In this document: positions 1 to 6,014 of the stretch, one piece after another
Layout of the letters: each line of letters begins with the position of its first letter
Position numbering within the stretch: position 1 is the first letter of the stretch
NCBI GenBank assembly: GCA_900319615.1
Contig: ONPE01000074.1
Span: forward strand, 1 to 6,643
Length of the DNA: 6,643 bases
From: an uncultured Eubacteriales bacterium
GTDB taxonomy: Bacteria > Bacillota > Clostridia > Oscillospirales > Acutalibacteraceae
Direction: 5' to 3'
Made by a program: the position numbers and the translations under genes
Notes under the pieces: model-generated
What the model was told of the DNA's origin: nothing
What the model saw: only the letters and a program-made list of their open reading frames with translations
The model's database searches: none

Positions 1-1195
1 CCCTGCCGATCACCTTATGCGCGGCGTTTATTCCTGCGATAAGACCTTGAGCGGCGGCCTCTTCGTATCCGGAGGAGCCGTTGAACTGACCCGCGCCGTA
101 TAGACCGGGGAAGTTCTTGAACTCCAGCGTCGCGAGCATATCCGTCGGGTCGATACAGTCGTATTCGATGGCGTAAGCCGGGCGCATTATCATCGCGTGC
201 TCCAGACCCTTGATGGTGTGATAAAAGGCTATCTGAACCTCCTCGGGCAGGGAAGAGGACATACCCTGCAGGTACATCTCCTCCGTATCCTCGCCGCACG
301 GCTCGATGAAGAGCTGATGCCGCTTTTTGTCGGCGAAGCGGACGATCTTATCCTCGAGGCTCGGGCAGTATCTCGGTCCCACACCCTCGATCTTGCCGCC
401 GTAAAGCGGACTGCGGTGGATGTTATCGAGGATGATCTGCTTGGTGTCCTCGTTCGTCCAGCTGACATGGCAGACGACCTTGTTTTCGGGCGGTGTCAGA
501 GTGTCATATGAGAAGGGCACTGTAGGTTTGTCACCGTCCTGCACCTCCAAGTCGGTAAAGTCGATGGATGACCTTTTTACGCGCGCCGGGGTACCTGTCT
601 TGAATCGTCGGGTCTTGATCCCGAGTTTTCTGAGACTCTCACCGAGAAAAGCGGCAGGGAAAATACCGTCGGGGCCGCTCTCGTAGCTGACCTCGCCGAC
701 ATAGATTCGACCGCCGAGATATGTGCCGGTTGCTATCACGACCGCCTTTGCGCGGAAAACACCGAGCATACGGGTAGTGAGCAGCCAGCTTTCTCCATCC
801 TGAGCGATATCGGTTATCTCAGCCTGTCGGAGGTCGAGATCGTTTTGCAATTCAAGGCAGTGCTTCATGTACGCCGAATATTTGCGGCGGTCTATCTGAG
901 CACGCAGAGAATGTACCGCCGGGCCCTTTCCGCGGTTGAGCATACGGCTTTGCAGGGTACAGGCGTCCGCCGCGCGACCCATCTCGCCGCCGAGGGCGTC
1001 GATCTCACGCACCAGATGACCCTTCGCCGTGCCGCCGATAGACGGATTGCACGGGCAGTTGCCGACCGCGTCCATATTTATCGTAAAGACGGCGGTTTTG
1101 CATCCGAGCCTTGCCGCCGCCAAAGCCGCCTCGATACCGGCATGACCGGCGCCGATAACGGCTACATCATATTCACCTGCGAAATATGTTGACAT
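1..1195 (-). CDS. mnmG: MnmG (GidA), tRNA wobble-uridine carboxymethylaminomethyl modification enzyme, FAD subunit; partial, C-terminus beyond window
   Basis: With MnmE, this FAD protein installs the (carboxymethyl)aminomethyl group at C5 of the wobble uridine (U34) of certain tRNAs in the cytoplasm, using methylene-tetrahydrofolate. From the ATG at 1195 the minus strand reads open for 398 codons to the window edge; the family is about 620-630 residues, so roughly the last third is missing. Visible motifs are the Rossmann GAGHAG at residues 15-20, CNPSIGGTAKGH near residue 50, the family signature GPRYCPSLEDK with its Cys at 277 (the position of the E. coli catalytic Cys), and AGQFNGSSGYEEAAAQG near the cut end. 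The start is supported by a short GGTGAT Shine-Dalgarno match at 1199-1204 and by the canonical N-terminus. It lies 35 bp after mnmE on the same strand, so the two are probably co-transcribed. No frameshift was seen. Confidence 0.97.
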   Translation of the reverse strand, partial: MSTYFAGEYDVAVIGAGHAGIEAALAAARLGCKTAVFTINMDAVGNCPCNPSIGGTAKGHLVREIDALGGEMGRAADACTLQSRMLNRGKGPAVHSLRAQIDRRKYSAYMKHCLELQNDLDLRQAEITDIAQDGESWLLTTRMLGVFRAKAVVIATGTYLGGRIYVGEVSYESGPDGIFPAAFLGESLRKLGIKTRRFKTGTPARVKRSSIDFTDLEVQDGDKPTVPFSYDTLTPPENKVVCHVSWTNEDTKQIILDNIHRSPLYGGKIEGVGPRYCPSLEDKIVRFADKKRHQLFIEPCGEDTEEMYLQGMSSSLPEEVQIAFYHTIKGLEHAMIMRPAYAIEYDCIDPTDMLATLEFKNFPGLYGAGQFNGSSGYEEAAAQGLIAGINAAHKVIGR

Positions 1196-1210
1196 AGTAT
1201 CACCGATTTC

Positions 1211-1226
1211 TGTTTCACGTGAAACA
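1211..1226. promoter_or_regulatory. parS: parS centromere site (ParB/Spo0J binding palindrome)
   Basis: The sequence TGTTTCACGTGAAACA is a perfect 16-bp inverted repeat. It is identical to the ParB (Spo0J) binding site known from Bacillus subtilis and conserved across many bacteria. ParB loads here as a CTP-dependent clamp, spreads along the DNA and recruits SMC for origin segregation. It sits in the 35-bp gap between the mnmE stop and the mnmG start and has no following U-run, so it is not a terminator. The origin-proximal position, about 4.5 kb from the dnaA-rpmH spacer, is where parS sites cluster. The parA/parB genes themselves are not in the window; in related genomes they often lie just beyond mnmG and rsmG. 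Confidence 0.95.
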
Positions 1227-1230
1227 TAGT

Positions 1231-2595
1231 TTATTTACCGACGCAGAAGGTATGGAACACCTTATCCACTACCTCGTCGGTGACCCTCTCGCCGGTCAGC
1301 TCACACAGATAGGCTACCGCTTCTTCGATGCTGACGGTGACCGCGTCGAAGGTCATGCCTATATGTAGTGCCTCGATAGCTTCATCTACACTATCCATAG
1401 TTTTTTTAGTAAGAGATCGCTGGCGCTCGTTATAGATCAGCGCGTCTGCGGAATTGATGTTCCCGACAGCACAGATCCGTTTTACAGTCTCGATCAGCTT
1501 ATCTGCACCGTCGCCGTTTTTTGCAGACATATATATGACCTCGCCAAACGCCTCTTTTATCTTACTGTCGTCGGGCTGCTTCGTCAAGTCGCATTTATTT
1601 ATCACGGCTATCGAAGGGATATCTCCGACCATATCTATGATCTCCAGATCCTCATCTGTAAGCTCACTTGACGCGTCGAACACACACAGCAGCAGAGAAG
1701 CGCTGTTGAGGCGTTTCTTAGCCTTATCCACGCCGATCTGCTCGATCTCGTCGCCGGTCTCGCGGATACCTGCAGTGTCGCTGAGATTCAGCACGATGTC
1801 GCCGAGAGATACGCTCTCTTCAACGATATCTCTGGTCGTGCCGGCAACTGAGGTCACGATGCTCTTATCGTAGCCCGCGAGCAGATTCATCAGCGTGCTT
1901 TTACCGACATTCGGCTTGCCTGCGATAACTGTGTCGATACCGTCCCTGAGGATCCTGCCGTCGTCATAGCTGTCGATCAATCTCGACAGATCCGACCTGA
2001 CCTCCGAGAGGGCAGAGAGGAGCTCATCGCTCTCTACCTCAGGGATATCCTCCTCTGGATAATCCGCCCACGCGTTGAGGTGCGCGGCTTTATTCAGCAA
2101 TATATCTTTTGAATTATTGATCTTTTTCGAAAGAGCGCCGTCCTTGATATTCAACGCGGCTCTGACTCCTGCTTTGGAGCGCGACGAAATGATGTCCATC
2201 ACAGCCTCGGCTTCGATCAGATCAAGCTTGCCGTTGAGAAAGGCGCGTTTGGTGAATTCACCTGCCTGCGCAGGCTGAGCGCCGGCGTCGTATATTGCTC
2301 TGAGAACGCGCGCGGTAACATAGACTCCGCCGTGACAGGAGAACTCCACGACATTCTCGCCGGTATAGCTGTGAGGCTCCCTGAACACGGTGGCGATACA
2401 CTCGTCCAGCTTTTCGCCGTCGGCATACGCTCCTCCTAAGGCGCAGGTGTAGCCCTTCATTTCACACAGCTTTTTATTGTTATTTCCGCGGAAAACCCTG
2501 TCGGCGATCGTTATCGCTTCGTCGCCCGAAATGCGGATAACAGATATACCGGCGCTCGCCTGAGCGGTAGATATCGCGGCTATTGTTGTTTCCAT
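1231..2595 (-). CDS. mnmE: MnmE (TrmE), tRNA-modification GTPase
   Basis: This GTPase partners MnmG in wobble-uridine (U34) modification; it binds the folate one-carbon donor and hydrolyses GTP. The protein has 454 residues, the usual family length. An N-terminal folate-binding domain spans about 1-118. A helical domain follows and is interrupted by the G domain: P-loop GKPNVGKS 226-233, switch region AGTTRD 251-256, DTAG 273-276 and NKCD 333-336. The C-terminal FCVGK places the conserved Cys at 451. The start chosen is METTIAAIST at 2595, which matches family N-termini. An in-frame ATG 23 codons upstream (2664) lies inside the repeat array and would add a repeat-encoded leader, so it is rejected. 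The ribosome site is weak (AAGAG about 9 nt upstream). The jag terminator upstream means mnmE-mnmG probably has its own promoter within 2596-2970; none is convincing. Confidence 0.97.
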   Translation of the reverse strand: METTIAAISTAQASAGISVIRISGDEAITIADRVFRGNNNKKLCEMKGYTCALGGAYADGEKLDECIATVFREPHSYTGENVVEFSCHGGVYVTARVLRAIYDAGAQPAQAGEFTKRAFLNGKLDLIEAEAVMDIISSRSKAGVRAALNIKDGALSKKINNSKDILLNKAAHLNAWADYPEEDIPEVESDELLSALSEVRSDLSRLIDSYDDGRILRDGIDTVIAGKPNVGKSTLMNLLAGYDKSIVTSVAGTTRDIVEESVSLGDIVLNLSDTAGIRETGDEIEQIGVDKAKKRLNSASLLLCVFDASSELTDEDLEIIDMVGDIPSIAVINKCDLTKQPDDSKIKEAFGEVIYMSAKNGDGADKLIETVKRICAVGNINSADALIYNERQRSLTKKTMDSVDEAIEALHIGMTFDAVTVSIEEAVAYLCELTGERVTDEVVDKVFHTFCVGK

Positions 2596-2617
2596 AAAAT
2601 CAACTCTTTTTTTTATG

Positions 2618-2780
2618 TTGAGATTGCAACATGGCATATTAATTGTCATTCCGAGGAGGAGCAAAGCTCCGACGTGGGAATCTCAACCTTTGATTTATCG
2701 GCTTAACAAAGATATCAAAAAAATCGGTGGAGATTGCCACGGCTCCAAACGGAGCCTCGCAATGACATTTGGTAAATGGA
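2618..2780. repeat. Tandem repeat copy 1 (period 163 bp) containing a two-hairpin palindromic element
   Basis: This copy aligns with 2781-2943 at an offset of 163 bp. The core element, 2645-2766, starts GTCATTCCGAGG and ends CCTCGCAATGAC, so its ends are imperfect inverted repeats of about 40 nt. Each end folds by itself. In the left hairpin ATTCC (2648-2652) pairs with GGAAT (2677-2681), around GGAGC-AAA-GCTCC (2658-2670). In the right hairpin ATTGC (2733-2737) pairs with GCAAT (2759-2763), around GGCTCC-AAAC-GGAGCC (2741-2756). A spacer of about 50 nt separates the hairpins. The architecture resembles the GTCATTGCGAGG...GTGGCAATCTC class of dispersed palindromic repeats seen in many bacteria (recalled, not searched). 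Translated stretches inside it are not genes. Confidence 0.9.
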
Positions 2781-2943
2781 TTGGGATTGCGACATGACAT
2801 ATAGATCGTCATTCCGAGGAGGAGCAAAGCTCCGACGTGGGAATCTCAACCTTTGATTTATCGGCTTAACAAAGACATCAGAATAATCGGTGGAGATTGC
2901 CACAGGGCTAAAGCCCTTCGCAATGACTCATTTATAATTATCC
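2781..2943. repeat. Tandem repeat copy 2 of the two-hairpin element
   Basis: The core is 2808-2927. Its first 68 bases are identical to copy 1 (2645-2712). It then has three substitutions in the AT-rich middle and a different right-hand hairpin: the stem GGCTCC/GGAGCC of copy 1 is replaced by AGGGC/GCCCT with a TAAA loop (about 2904-2916). The stem changed on both sides, so pairing is kept. Homology to copy 1 also covers the left flank (ATTGCGACATGACATATAG against ATTGCAACATGGCATATTA) and fades on the right after about 2935. A tandem duplication of one element plus flank, followed by change of one arm, would explain the pattern. Confidence 0.9.
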
Positions 2944-2953
2944 TCGCAATGAC
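2942..2953. repeat. Fragment of a third repeat copy (right end only)
   Basis: CCTCGCAATGAC is identical to the last 12 bases of the copy 1 core (2755-2766). It lies 15 bp after the end of the copy 2 core with no left half, so it looks like a remnant of a third unit or of the ancestral insertion. It ends 17 bp before the jag terminator tract. Confidence 0.6.
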
Positions 2954-2969
2954 AATTTTAAAGAATGTT

Positions 2970-3001
2970 TAAAAAAATAACGGGCGGAAGAGACCGCCCG
3001 T
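2970..3001 (-). terminator. Rho-independent terminator after jag
   Basis: On the minus strand, ACGGGCGG (3001-2994) pairs perfectly with CCGCCCGT (2987-2980) across a six-base loop, an 8-bp GC-rich stem. It is followed by TATTTTTTT, the U-run at 2971-2979. It lies 12 bp after the jag stop codon. It should end the rpmH-rnpA-yidD-yidC-jag transcript and separate it from mnmE-mnmG. Confidence 0.95.
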
Positions 3002-3013
3002 CGAAGACTGATA

Positions 3014-3814
3014 TTATTTATCGATCCTGCCGTACAGACCGACCTGACCGCCCTCGTTGATGGGCTTGCGGTCGGGATTGGGCGCTGAAGACTGCTGCTT
3101 GGAGCCGGAGGATCTTCTGTTATATCCTCCTCTGCCGCCTCTGCCTCTGCCGCCTCTGCTGCGGTTGTTGAATTCCTTATTCTTGCCGTCGGGACCGATG
3201 ACAACATGACGGTTCATGTTCTCGCCCTCGCTCCACGAGGTAGCTCCGTTGACCTTCTGGACAGCGGTGTGGATGATGCGGCGCTCATAAGGATTCATGG
3301 GCTCGAGAGAGCTCTTTCTGCCGGTCTTGGCTGCCTTGATAGCCAGCCTGCGGCCGAGGGACTCGAGGGTCTTCTCGCGCTTCTCGCGATAGTCGCCGGT
3401 GTTGATGACGACTCTCTTGTAAGAGCTGTCGATGCGGTTTGCGGCAAGACAAGCGAGATACTGCAGAGCGTCGAGGGTCTCGCCTCTTCTGCCGATGATG
3501 AAGCCTACGTCCTCACCCTCGATGTCGATAGTGATGACGTTATCCGCCTCTGTGGTCGACACGGTGATATCATTGAGCTCCATGTTTTTGATGATGTTTT
3601 TGATATAATCCTCGGCAGCCTGAGCGGCGCTGAGCTTGAATGTGACCTTTACCTTTGCGGGGCGACCGCCGAACAGACCGAGGACCTTCTTAGCCTGCAT
3701 CTCGATCACTTCAAATTCGATATTATCGTCATAGGTCTCTACGCCGAGCTCTTTACAAGCAGCCTCTTTGGCTTCGTCTACGGTGGCGCCTATACCTATA
3801 GCTTCTCTTAACAT
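3014..3814 (-). CDS. jag: Jag/KhpB (SpoIIIJ-associated) RNA-binding protein with RGG-rich tail
   Basis: Jag (KhpB, EloR) is a cytoplasmic RNA-binding protein. In other Firmicutes it works with KhpA and affects cell elongation and division. The 266-residue product has a Jag-N domain (about 1-50, ending KKVLGLFGG), a KH domain with the GxxG loop GRRG at 108-111 inside VGFIIGRRGETLDALQYL, and an R3H domain with R178-x3-H182 after MNPYERR. A tail from about 212 to 266 is rich in Gly and Arg (RSRGGRGRGGRGG) and then in Ser, Gln and Pro. B. subtilis Jag is about 208 residues, so the extra length is mostly this tail. AGGAGAGT at 3821-3828, 6 nt before the ATG, fixes the start. It lies 30 nt after yidC, in the same operon, and is followed by the terminator. 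Confidence 0.95.
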   Translation of the reverse strand: MLREAIGIGATVDEAKEAACKELGVETYDDNIEFEVIEMQAKKVLGLFGGRPAKVKVTFKLSAAQAAEDYIKNIIKNMELNDITVSTTEADNVITIDIEGEDVGFIIGRRGETLDALQYLACLAANRIDSSYKRVVINTGDYREKREKTLESLGRRLAIKAAKTGRKSSLEPMNPYERRIIHTAVQKVNGATSWSEGENMNRHVVIGPDGKNKEFNNRSRGGRGRGGRGGYNRRSSGSKQQSSAPNPDRKPINEGGQVGLYGRIDK

Positions 3815-3844
3815 TTTGACACTCTCCTGAATATGGATGATAGA

Positions 3845-4822
3845 TTATTTCTTTTTCTTGTTGTTCTTTTGTTTTTGACCGGAAACGGTAACAGGCTGAT
3901 AGTCGTACTGTACCTTTGCTTCCTTAAGCTCCAGCATAGCTACATGCTGTGCCTCGCTCTTTGCCGTCAATTGTGCGGCAGAGTAGAATTTGTTGATCAA
4001 CAGCGTCTGGAAGAAACCGAAGATGGTCGACCAGATCCAGTAGAAACCGACGGCGCCGGGTACGATATACGAGATATATACCGTGATGAGCGGCAGCAGA
4101 TAAAGCATATATTTCATGCAGCCCTGCTGATTCTGCTGTAATGCGCTGCCCTGTATCCTCATGGTGAGGATCTGCGATCCTAAAGATGTGATAAGGCAAA
4201 GTATGGGGATGATGATGATAGCCGATTTGAATCCCTCTGTCTGGGGGATGGTGAGAAGATCGAGCCCCAAAAAGTTGAAGCCGTTTGCAAGATTACCGAT
4301 CTTGGATATCTCCGCCTCGGGAATACCCTGATTGATAAGTATGTTCAGGTTATCGGGGTTGGTGAAGATCTTGAGTACGTTCATCTCAGAGTAGATGTTG
4401 TTCTGAGTCATGTAAACGCCGGGGATCATGTTGATCTGATTCATGGCGGCAGCGCTGAGATGGAGAACGTTTGACAGGGGACGTACTACCGAGTAGTAGA
4501 TGCCCAGCATGATGAACATGGGGAACAGCGAGGTCGTACAGCCGGATAAGGGAGATACGCCCTCCTTATCGTAGAGCTTTTGGATCTCTTCGTTATACTT
4601 TGCTTTATTGTTGCCGTACTTTTCCTTTATCTCACGTTGCTTTGCCTGCAGCGTTGCGTTTGCAGCCATACTCTTCTGCTGCTTTACGGAAGAGGGGAAA
4701 AGTATCACCCTGAATATCAGGGTAAAAACGATGATGGCGACACCGAAGTTCTGGAACACCCAGAATATCGCCCATAAGACGTAGCCGAATATGCTACCTA
4801 CGAAATTAAAAATAGCAAACAT
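3845..4822 (-). CDS. yidC: YidC/Oxa1/SpoIIIJ family membrane protein insertase
   Basis: This integral membrane protein inserts and folds inner-membrane proteins, alone or with SecYEG. It has 325 residues. The first membrane segment (about 26-43, VAIIVFTLIFRVILFP) carries R38, matching the conserved groove arginine of Gram-positive YidC. A charged helical hairpin follows at 47-87 (QREIKEKYGNNKAKYNEEIQ in part). Then come the family segment SPLSGCTTSLFPMFIMLGIYY (90-110), hydrophobic stretches at 199-220 and 236-277, and a Lys/Asn-rich C-terminus ending KKKK that may contact ribosomes. No lipobox cysteine precedes the first segment, unlike B. subtilis SpoIIIJ. The loop between the second and third segments (about 117-198) appears long. 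The start follows AAAGGC by about 8 nt. It is flanked by yidD (32 nt upstream) and jag (30 nt downstream). Confidence 0.96.
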   Translation of the reverse strand: MFAIFNFVGSIFGYVLWAIFWVFQNFGVAIIVFTLIFRVILFPSSVKQQKSMAANATLQAKQREIKEKYGNNKAKYNEEIQKLYDKEGVSPLSGCTTSLFPMFIMLGIYYSVVRPLSNVLHLSAAAMNQINMIPGVYMTQNNIYSEMNVLKIFTNPDNLNILINQGIPEAEISKIGNLANGFNFLGLDLLTIPQTEGFKSAIIIIPILCLITSLGSQILTMRIQGSALQQNQQGCMKYMLYLLPLITVYISYIVPGAVGFYWIWSTIFGFFQTLLINKFYSAAQLTAKSEAQHVAMLELKEAKVQYDYQPVTVSGQKQKNNKKKK

Positions 4823-4854
4823 ACAAAAAGCCTTTCTGTCAGCTTTGCACAGCC

Positions 4855-5082
4855 TTACAGCTTATGCCTCTTTTCGGGGACGGGGTCGTAGCCGCCCTTA
4901 GACCAAGGGTTGCATCTGAGTATCCTCCACAAGCCCATAAAGCCTCCCTTAAAAGCGCCGAAGCGCTCTATCGCCTCATAGGTGTACTGGGAGCAGGTGG
5001 GAAAATACTTGCACTTGGGTTTAGTGTACGGAGATATGGCAGTCTGATAAAAACGGATCAATGTTAGAAACAGCTTCTTCAT
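4855..5082 (-). CDS. yidD: YidD, membrane protein insertion efficiency factor
   Basis: YidD is a small membrane-associated protein that assists YidC-dependent insertion in other bacteria; its mechanism is not settled. The product has 75 residues, a typical length. The family motif is clear: an amphipathic N-terminal helix (KKLFLTLIRFYQTAISP), the cysteine cluster C24-x5-C30 in CKYFPTCSQY, then LWRILRCNPWSKGGYDPVP with C57. Its ATG overlaps the rnpA stop codon in an ATGA (5079-5082), pointing to translational coupling; no strong separate ribosome site is close to the start. It sits directly upstream of yidC, as expected from their joint role. Confidence 0.96.
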   Translation of the reverse strand: MKKLFLTLIRFYQTAISPYTKPKCKYFPTCSQYTYEAIERFGAFKGGFMGLWRILRCNPWSKGGYDPVPEKRHKL

Positions 5083-5417
5083 GATTCTCTGATCACTCCG
5101 AGCGTTTTGAGGTGCTCCCGCATGGCTTTCTCGATATCATAGCTTTTCATATAAGCCGTGCGGGTACGCGCAACGAAGATAACGTCATACGGCGCGTTCA
5201 TATCCGCTTTGATGTTGTAGAACGCCGCTCTTATAACTCTGCGGCTGCGGTTGCGGTTGACTGCCTTGCCGACCTTTTTTGAGGTGGTTATACCTATCCT
5301 AAGGTTATTGTTTTTTGTTTTTATCGCATAGGTGACGAGTGAGGGAGACACGGCGGATTTACCTCTGCGGTATATCCTCTGATAATCCCTGTTGCTGGTA
5401 ATAGTAGTAATCTTCAT
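5079..5417 (-). CDS. rnpA: RnpA, ribonuclease P protein component
   Basis: This is the protein subunit of RNase P. It binds the catalytic RNA and pre-tRNA leader during 5' maturation of tRNAs. The product has 112 residues, close to the family norm of about 110-120. The signature RNR region is at about 50-66 (GKAVNRNRSRRVIRAAF), preceded by IGITTSKKV (41-49); the early aromatic residues (DYQRIYRRGK, 11-20) match the leader-binding face. The start follows a modest GGTGGT site (5421-5426). It lies 186 bp after rpmH, a wider gap than is common, and overlaps yidD by 4 bp. Confidence 0.97.
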   Translation of the reverse strand: MKITTITSNRDYQRIYRRGKSAVSPSLVTYAIKTKNNNLRIGITTSKKVGKAVNRNRSRRVIRAAFYNIKADMNAPYDVIFVARTRTAYMKSYDIEKAMREHLKTLGVIRES

Positions 5418-5603
5418 TTAACCACCGGTGATGATGCTGAGCAGCCCTAAAGCTGCCGCGGCGAATACCTGAGATATGCGCCGGGATACGGATCATAAAC
5501 GATATAAAAGCAGTTTTTTATACAGCCCTGCACGGGCATTTTCGATAAATCAAAAAAATCCGTAAATGAAAAGAAAGACCACTAACCACAGTGGCCTTAG
5601 ATT
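5418..5603 (-). other. rpmH-rnpA intergenic leader
   Basis: These 186 bp hold no persuasive gene. Immediately after rpmH comes the terminator-like hairpin at 5575-5598. A small GC hairpin is visible at 5441-5456 (GCAGC/GCTGC, 6-nt loop), and GCCC/GGGC flanks a 5-nt loop near 5525-5537. Short open frames on the minus strand lack ribosome sites and family resemblance. No clear internal promoter for rnpA was seen. Confidence 0.5.
5575..5598 (-). terminator. Stem-loop after rpmH; likely partial terminator or attenuator
   Basis: On the minus strand AAGGCCACT (5598-5590) pairs with AGTGGTCTT (5583-5575) over a 6-nt loop: nine pairs including one G-U. It is followed by a broken U-rich tract (TCTTTTC), not a pure U-run. 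It begins 5 bp past the rpmH stop. It may reduce readthrough so that L34 is made in excess over RnpA, or protect the 3' end of a short rpmH mRNA. Confidence 0.65.
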
Positions 5604-5738
5604 TTAGTAGGATAACTGCTTTCTACCTTTAGCTCTTCTTCTGGCGAGAACCTTACGGCCGTTGCTGGTAGACATTCTCTTTCTGAAGCCGTGCTCCTTT
5701 TTACGATGGATCTTCTTAGGCTGATATGTTCTGAGCAT
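5604..5738 (-). CDS. rpmH: RpmH, 50S ribosomal protein L34
   Basis: This is a small basic protein of the large ribosomal subunit. The 44-codon product begins MLRTYQPKKIHRKKEHGF, continues RKRMSTSNGRKVLARRRAKG and ends RKQLSY, matching L34 over its whole usual length of about 44 residues. A strong ribosome site (AAAGGAGGAGT, 5743-5753) precedes the ATG by 4 nt, and a consensus promoter lies about 40 bp further upstream. It is the first gene of the leftward operon and faces away from dnaA, the arrangement typical of Firmicute origins. Confidence 0.98.
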   Translation of the reverse strand: MLRTYQPKKIHRKKEHGFRKRMSTSNGRKVLARRRAKGRKQLSY

Positions 5739-5742
5739 TGAT

Positions 5743-5753
5743 ACTCCTCCTTT
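5743..5753 (-). promoter_or_regulatory. Strong ribosome binding site of rpmH
   Basis: The minus strand reads AAAGGAGGAGT, a near-perfect anti-16S match, 4 nt before the rpmH ATG at 5738. It fixes the start of this short gene. Confidence 0.9.
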
Positions 5754-5778
5754 CGGGTACATAACCTTACAAAATAGC

Positions 5779-5807
5779 ATTATAACTTAGTTTTTCTTAT
5801 TAGTCAA
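5779..5807 (-). promoter_or_regulatory. Sigma-A promoter of the rpmH operon
   Basis: On the minus strand the -35 box TTGACT (5807-5802) and the -10 box TATAAT (5784-5779) are separated by exactly 17 bp of AT-rich spacer. This is 5/6 plus 6/6 to the vegetative consensus. The start site should lie near 5772, giving a leader of about 35 nt that includes the rpmH ribosome site. Confidence 0.9.
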
Positions 5808-5969
5808 TATTATTTTTTCGATATTTATAATGTTTTTTAATATTCTAATCGTGTTTTTTCGCTCTACCACAAGATATAGTATGCAAGATTATTTCAAACA
5901 CAATAATAAAAATTTCGTCGTTAAAAACACCTATTTATATTGATATATAATACTTATATATATTCAATT

Positions 5970-5978
5970 TTTTCCACA
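5970..5978 (+). promoter_or_regulatory. DnaA box
   Basis: TTTTCCACA differs by one base from the consensus TTATCCACA. It sits in the AT-rich spacer 7 bp upstream of the proposed dnaA -35 box, so it could serve origin recognition, dnaA autoregulation, or both. Confidence 0.7.
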
Positions 5979-5985
5979 ATTTATA

Positions 5986-6014
5986 TTGCTTTTATGTTGA
6001 TGATTTGCTATAAT
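5986..6014 (+). promoter_or_regulatory. Promoter of dnaA (extended -10)
   Basis: TGCTATAAT (6006-6014) is a perfect extended -10 element. A weak -35, TTGCTT (5986-5991), lies 17 bp upstream of the TATAAT. A second TATAAT at 6018-6023 has a poorly spaced -35 and is less likely. The mRNA leader to the ATG would be about 80 nt. Confidence 0.75.

Noticed and set aside
197..1192. Plus-strand open frames of 88-115 codons across the first 1.2 kb
   Set aside because: They are antisense to mnmG, which reads open without a stop to the window edge and shows all family motifs.
1211..1226. Palindrome as a transcription terminator or transcription-factor operator
   Set aside because: There is no loop and no U-run, and the sequence is identical to parS.
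2596..2664. Upstream in-frame ATG giving mnmE a 23-residue N-terminal extension
   Set aside because: The extension is encoded by the repeat and its flank, resembles translated palindromic repeat rather than protein, and the family N-terminus begins at METTIAAIS with the total length then exactly 454.
2615..2903. Several 60-62 codon open frames on both strands
   Set aside because: They are translations of the tandem hairpin repeats (PRRSFAPPRND-type peptides), lack ribosome sites and appear twice because the DNA is duplicated.
2618..2953. CRISPR array
   Set aside because: Only two units, each about 163 bp and internally palindromic, with no short direct repeats separated by unique spacers.
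3206..3811. 201-codon open frame on the plus strand
   Set aside because: It lies entirely antisense to jag, whose KH and R3H motifs and ribosome site are clear; it arises from codon bias of the real gene.
5418..5500. Small hydrophobic peptide gene just before rnpA (reading AAAALGLLSIITGG on the minus strand)
   Set aside because: The frame is about 24 codons long, with no start codon or ribosome site before it; probably chance.
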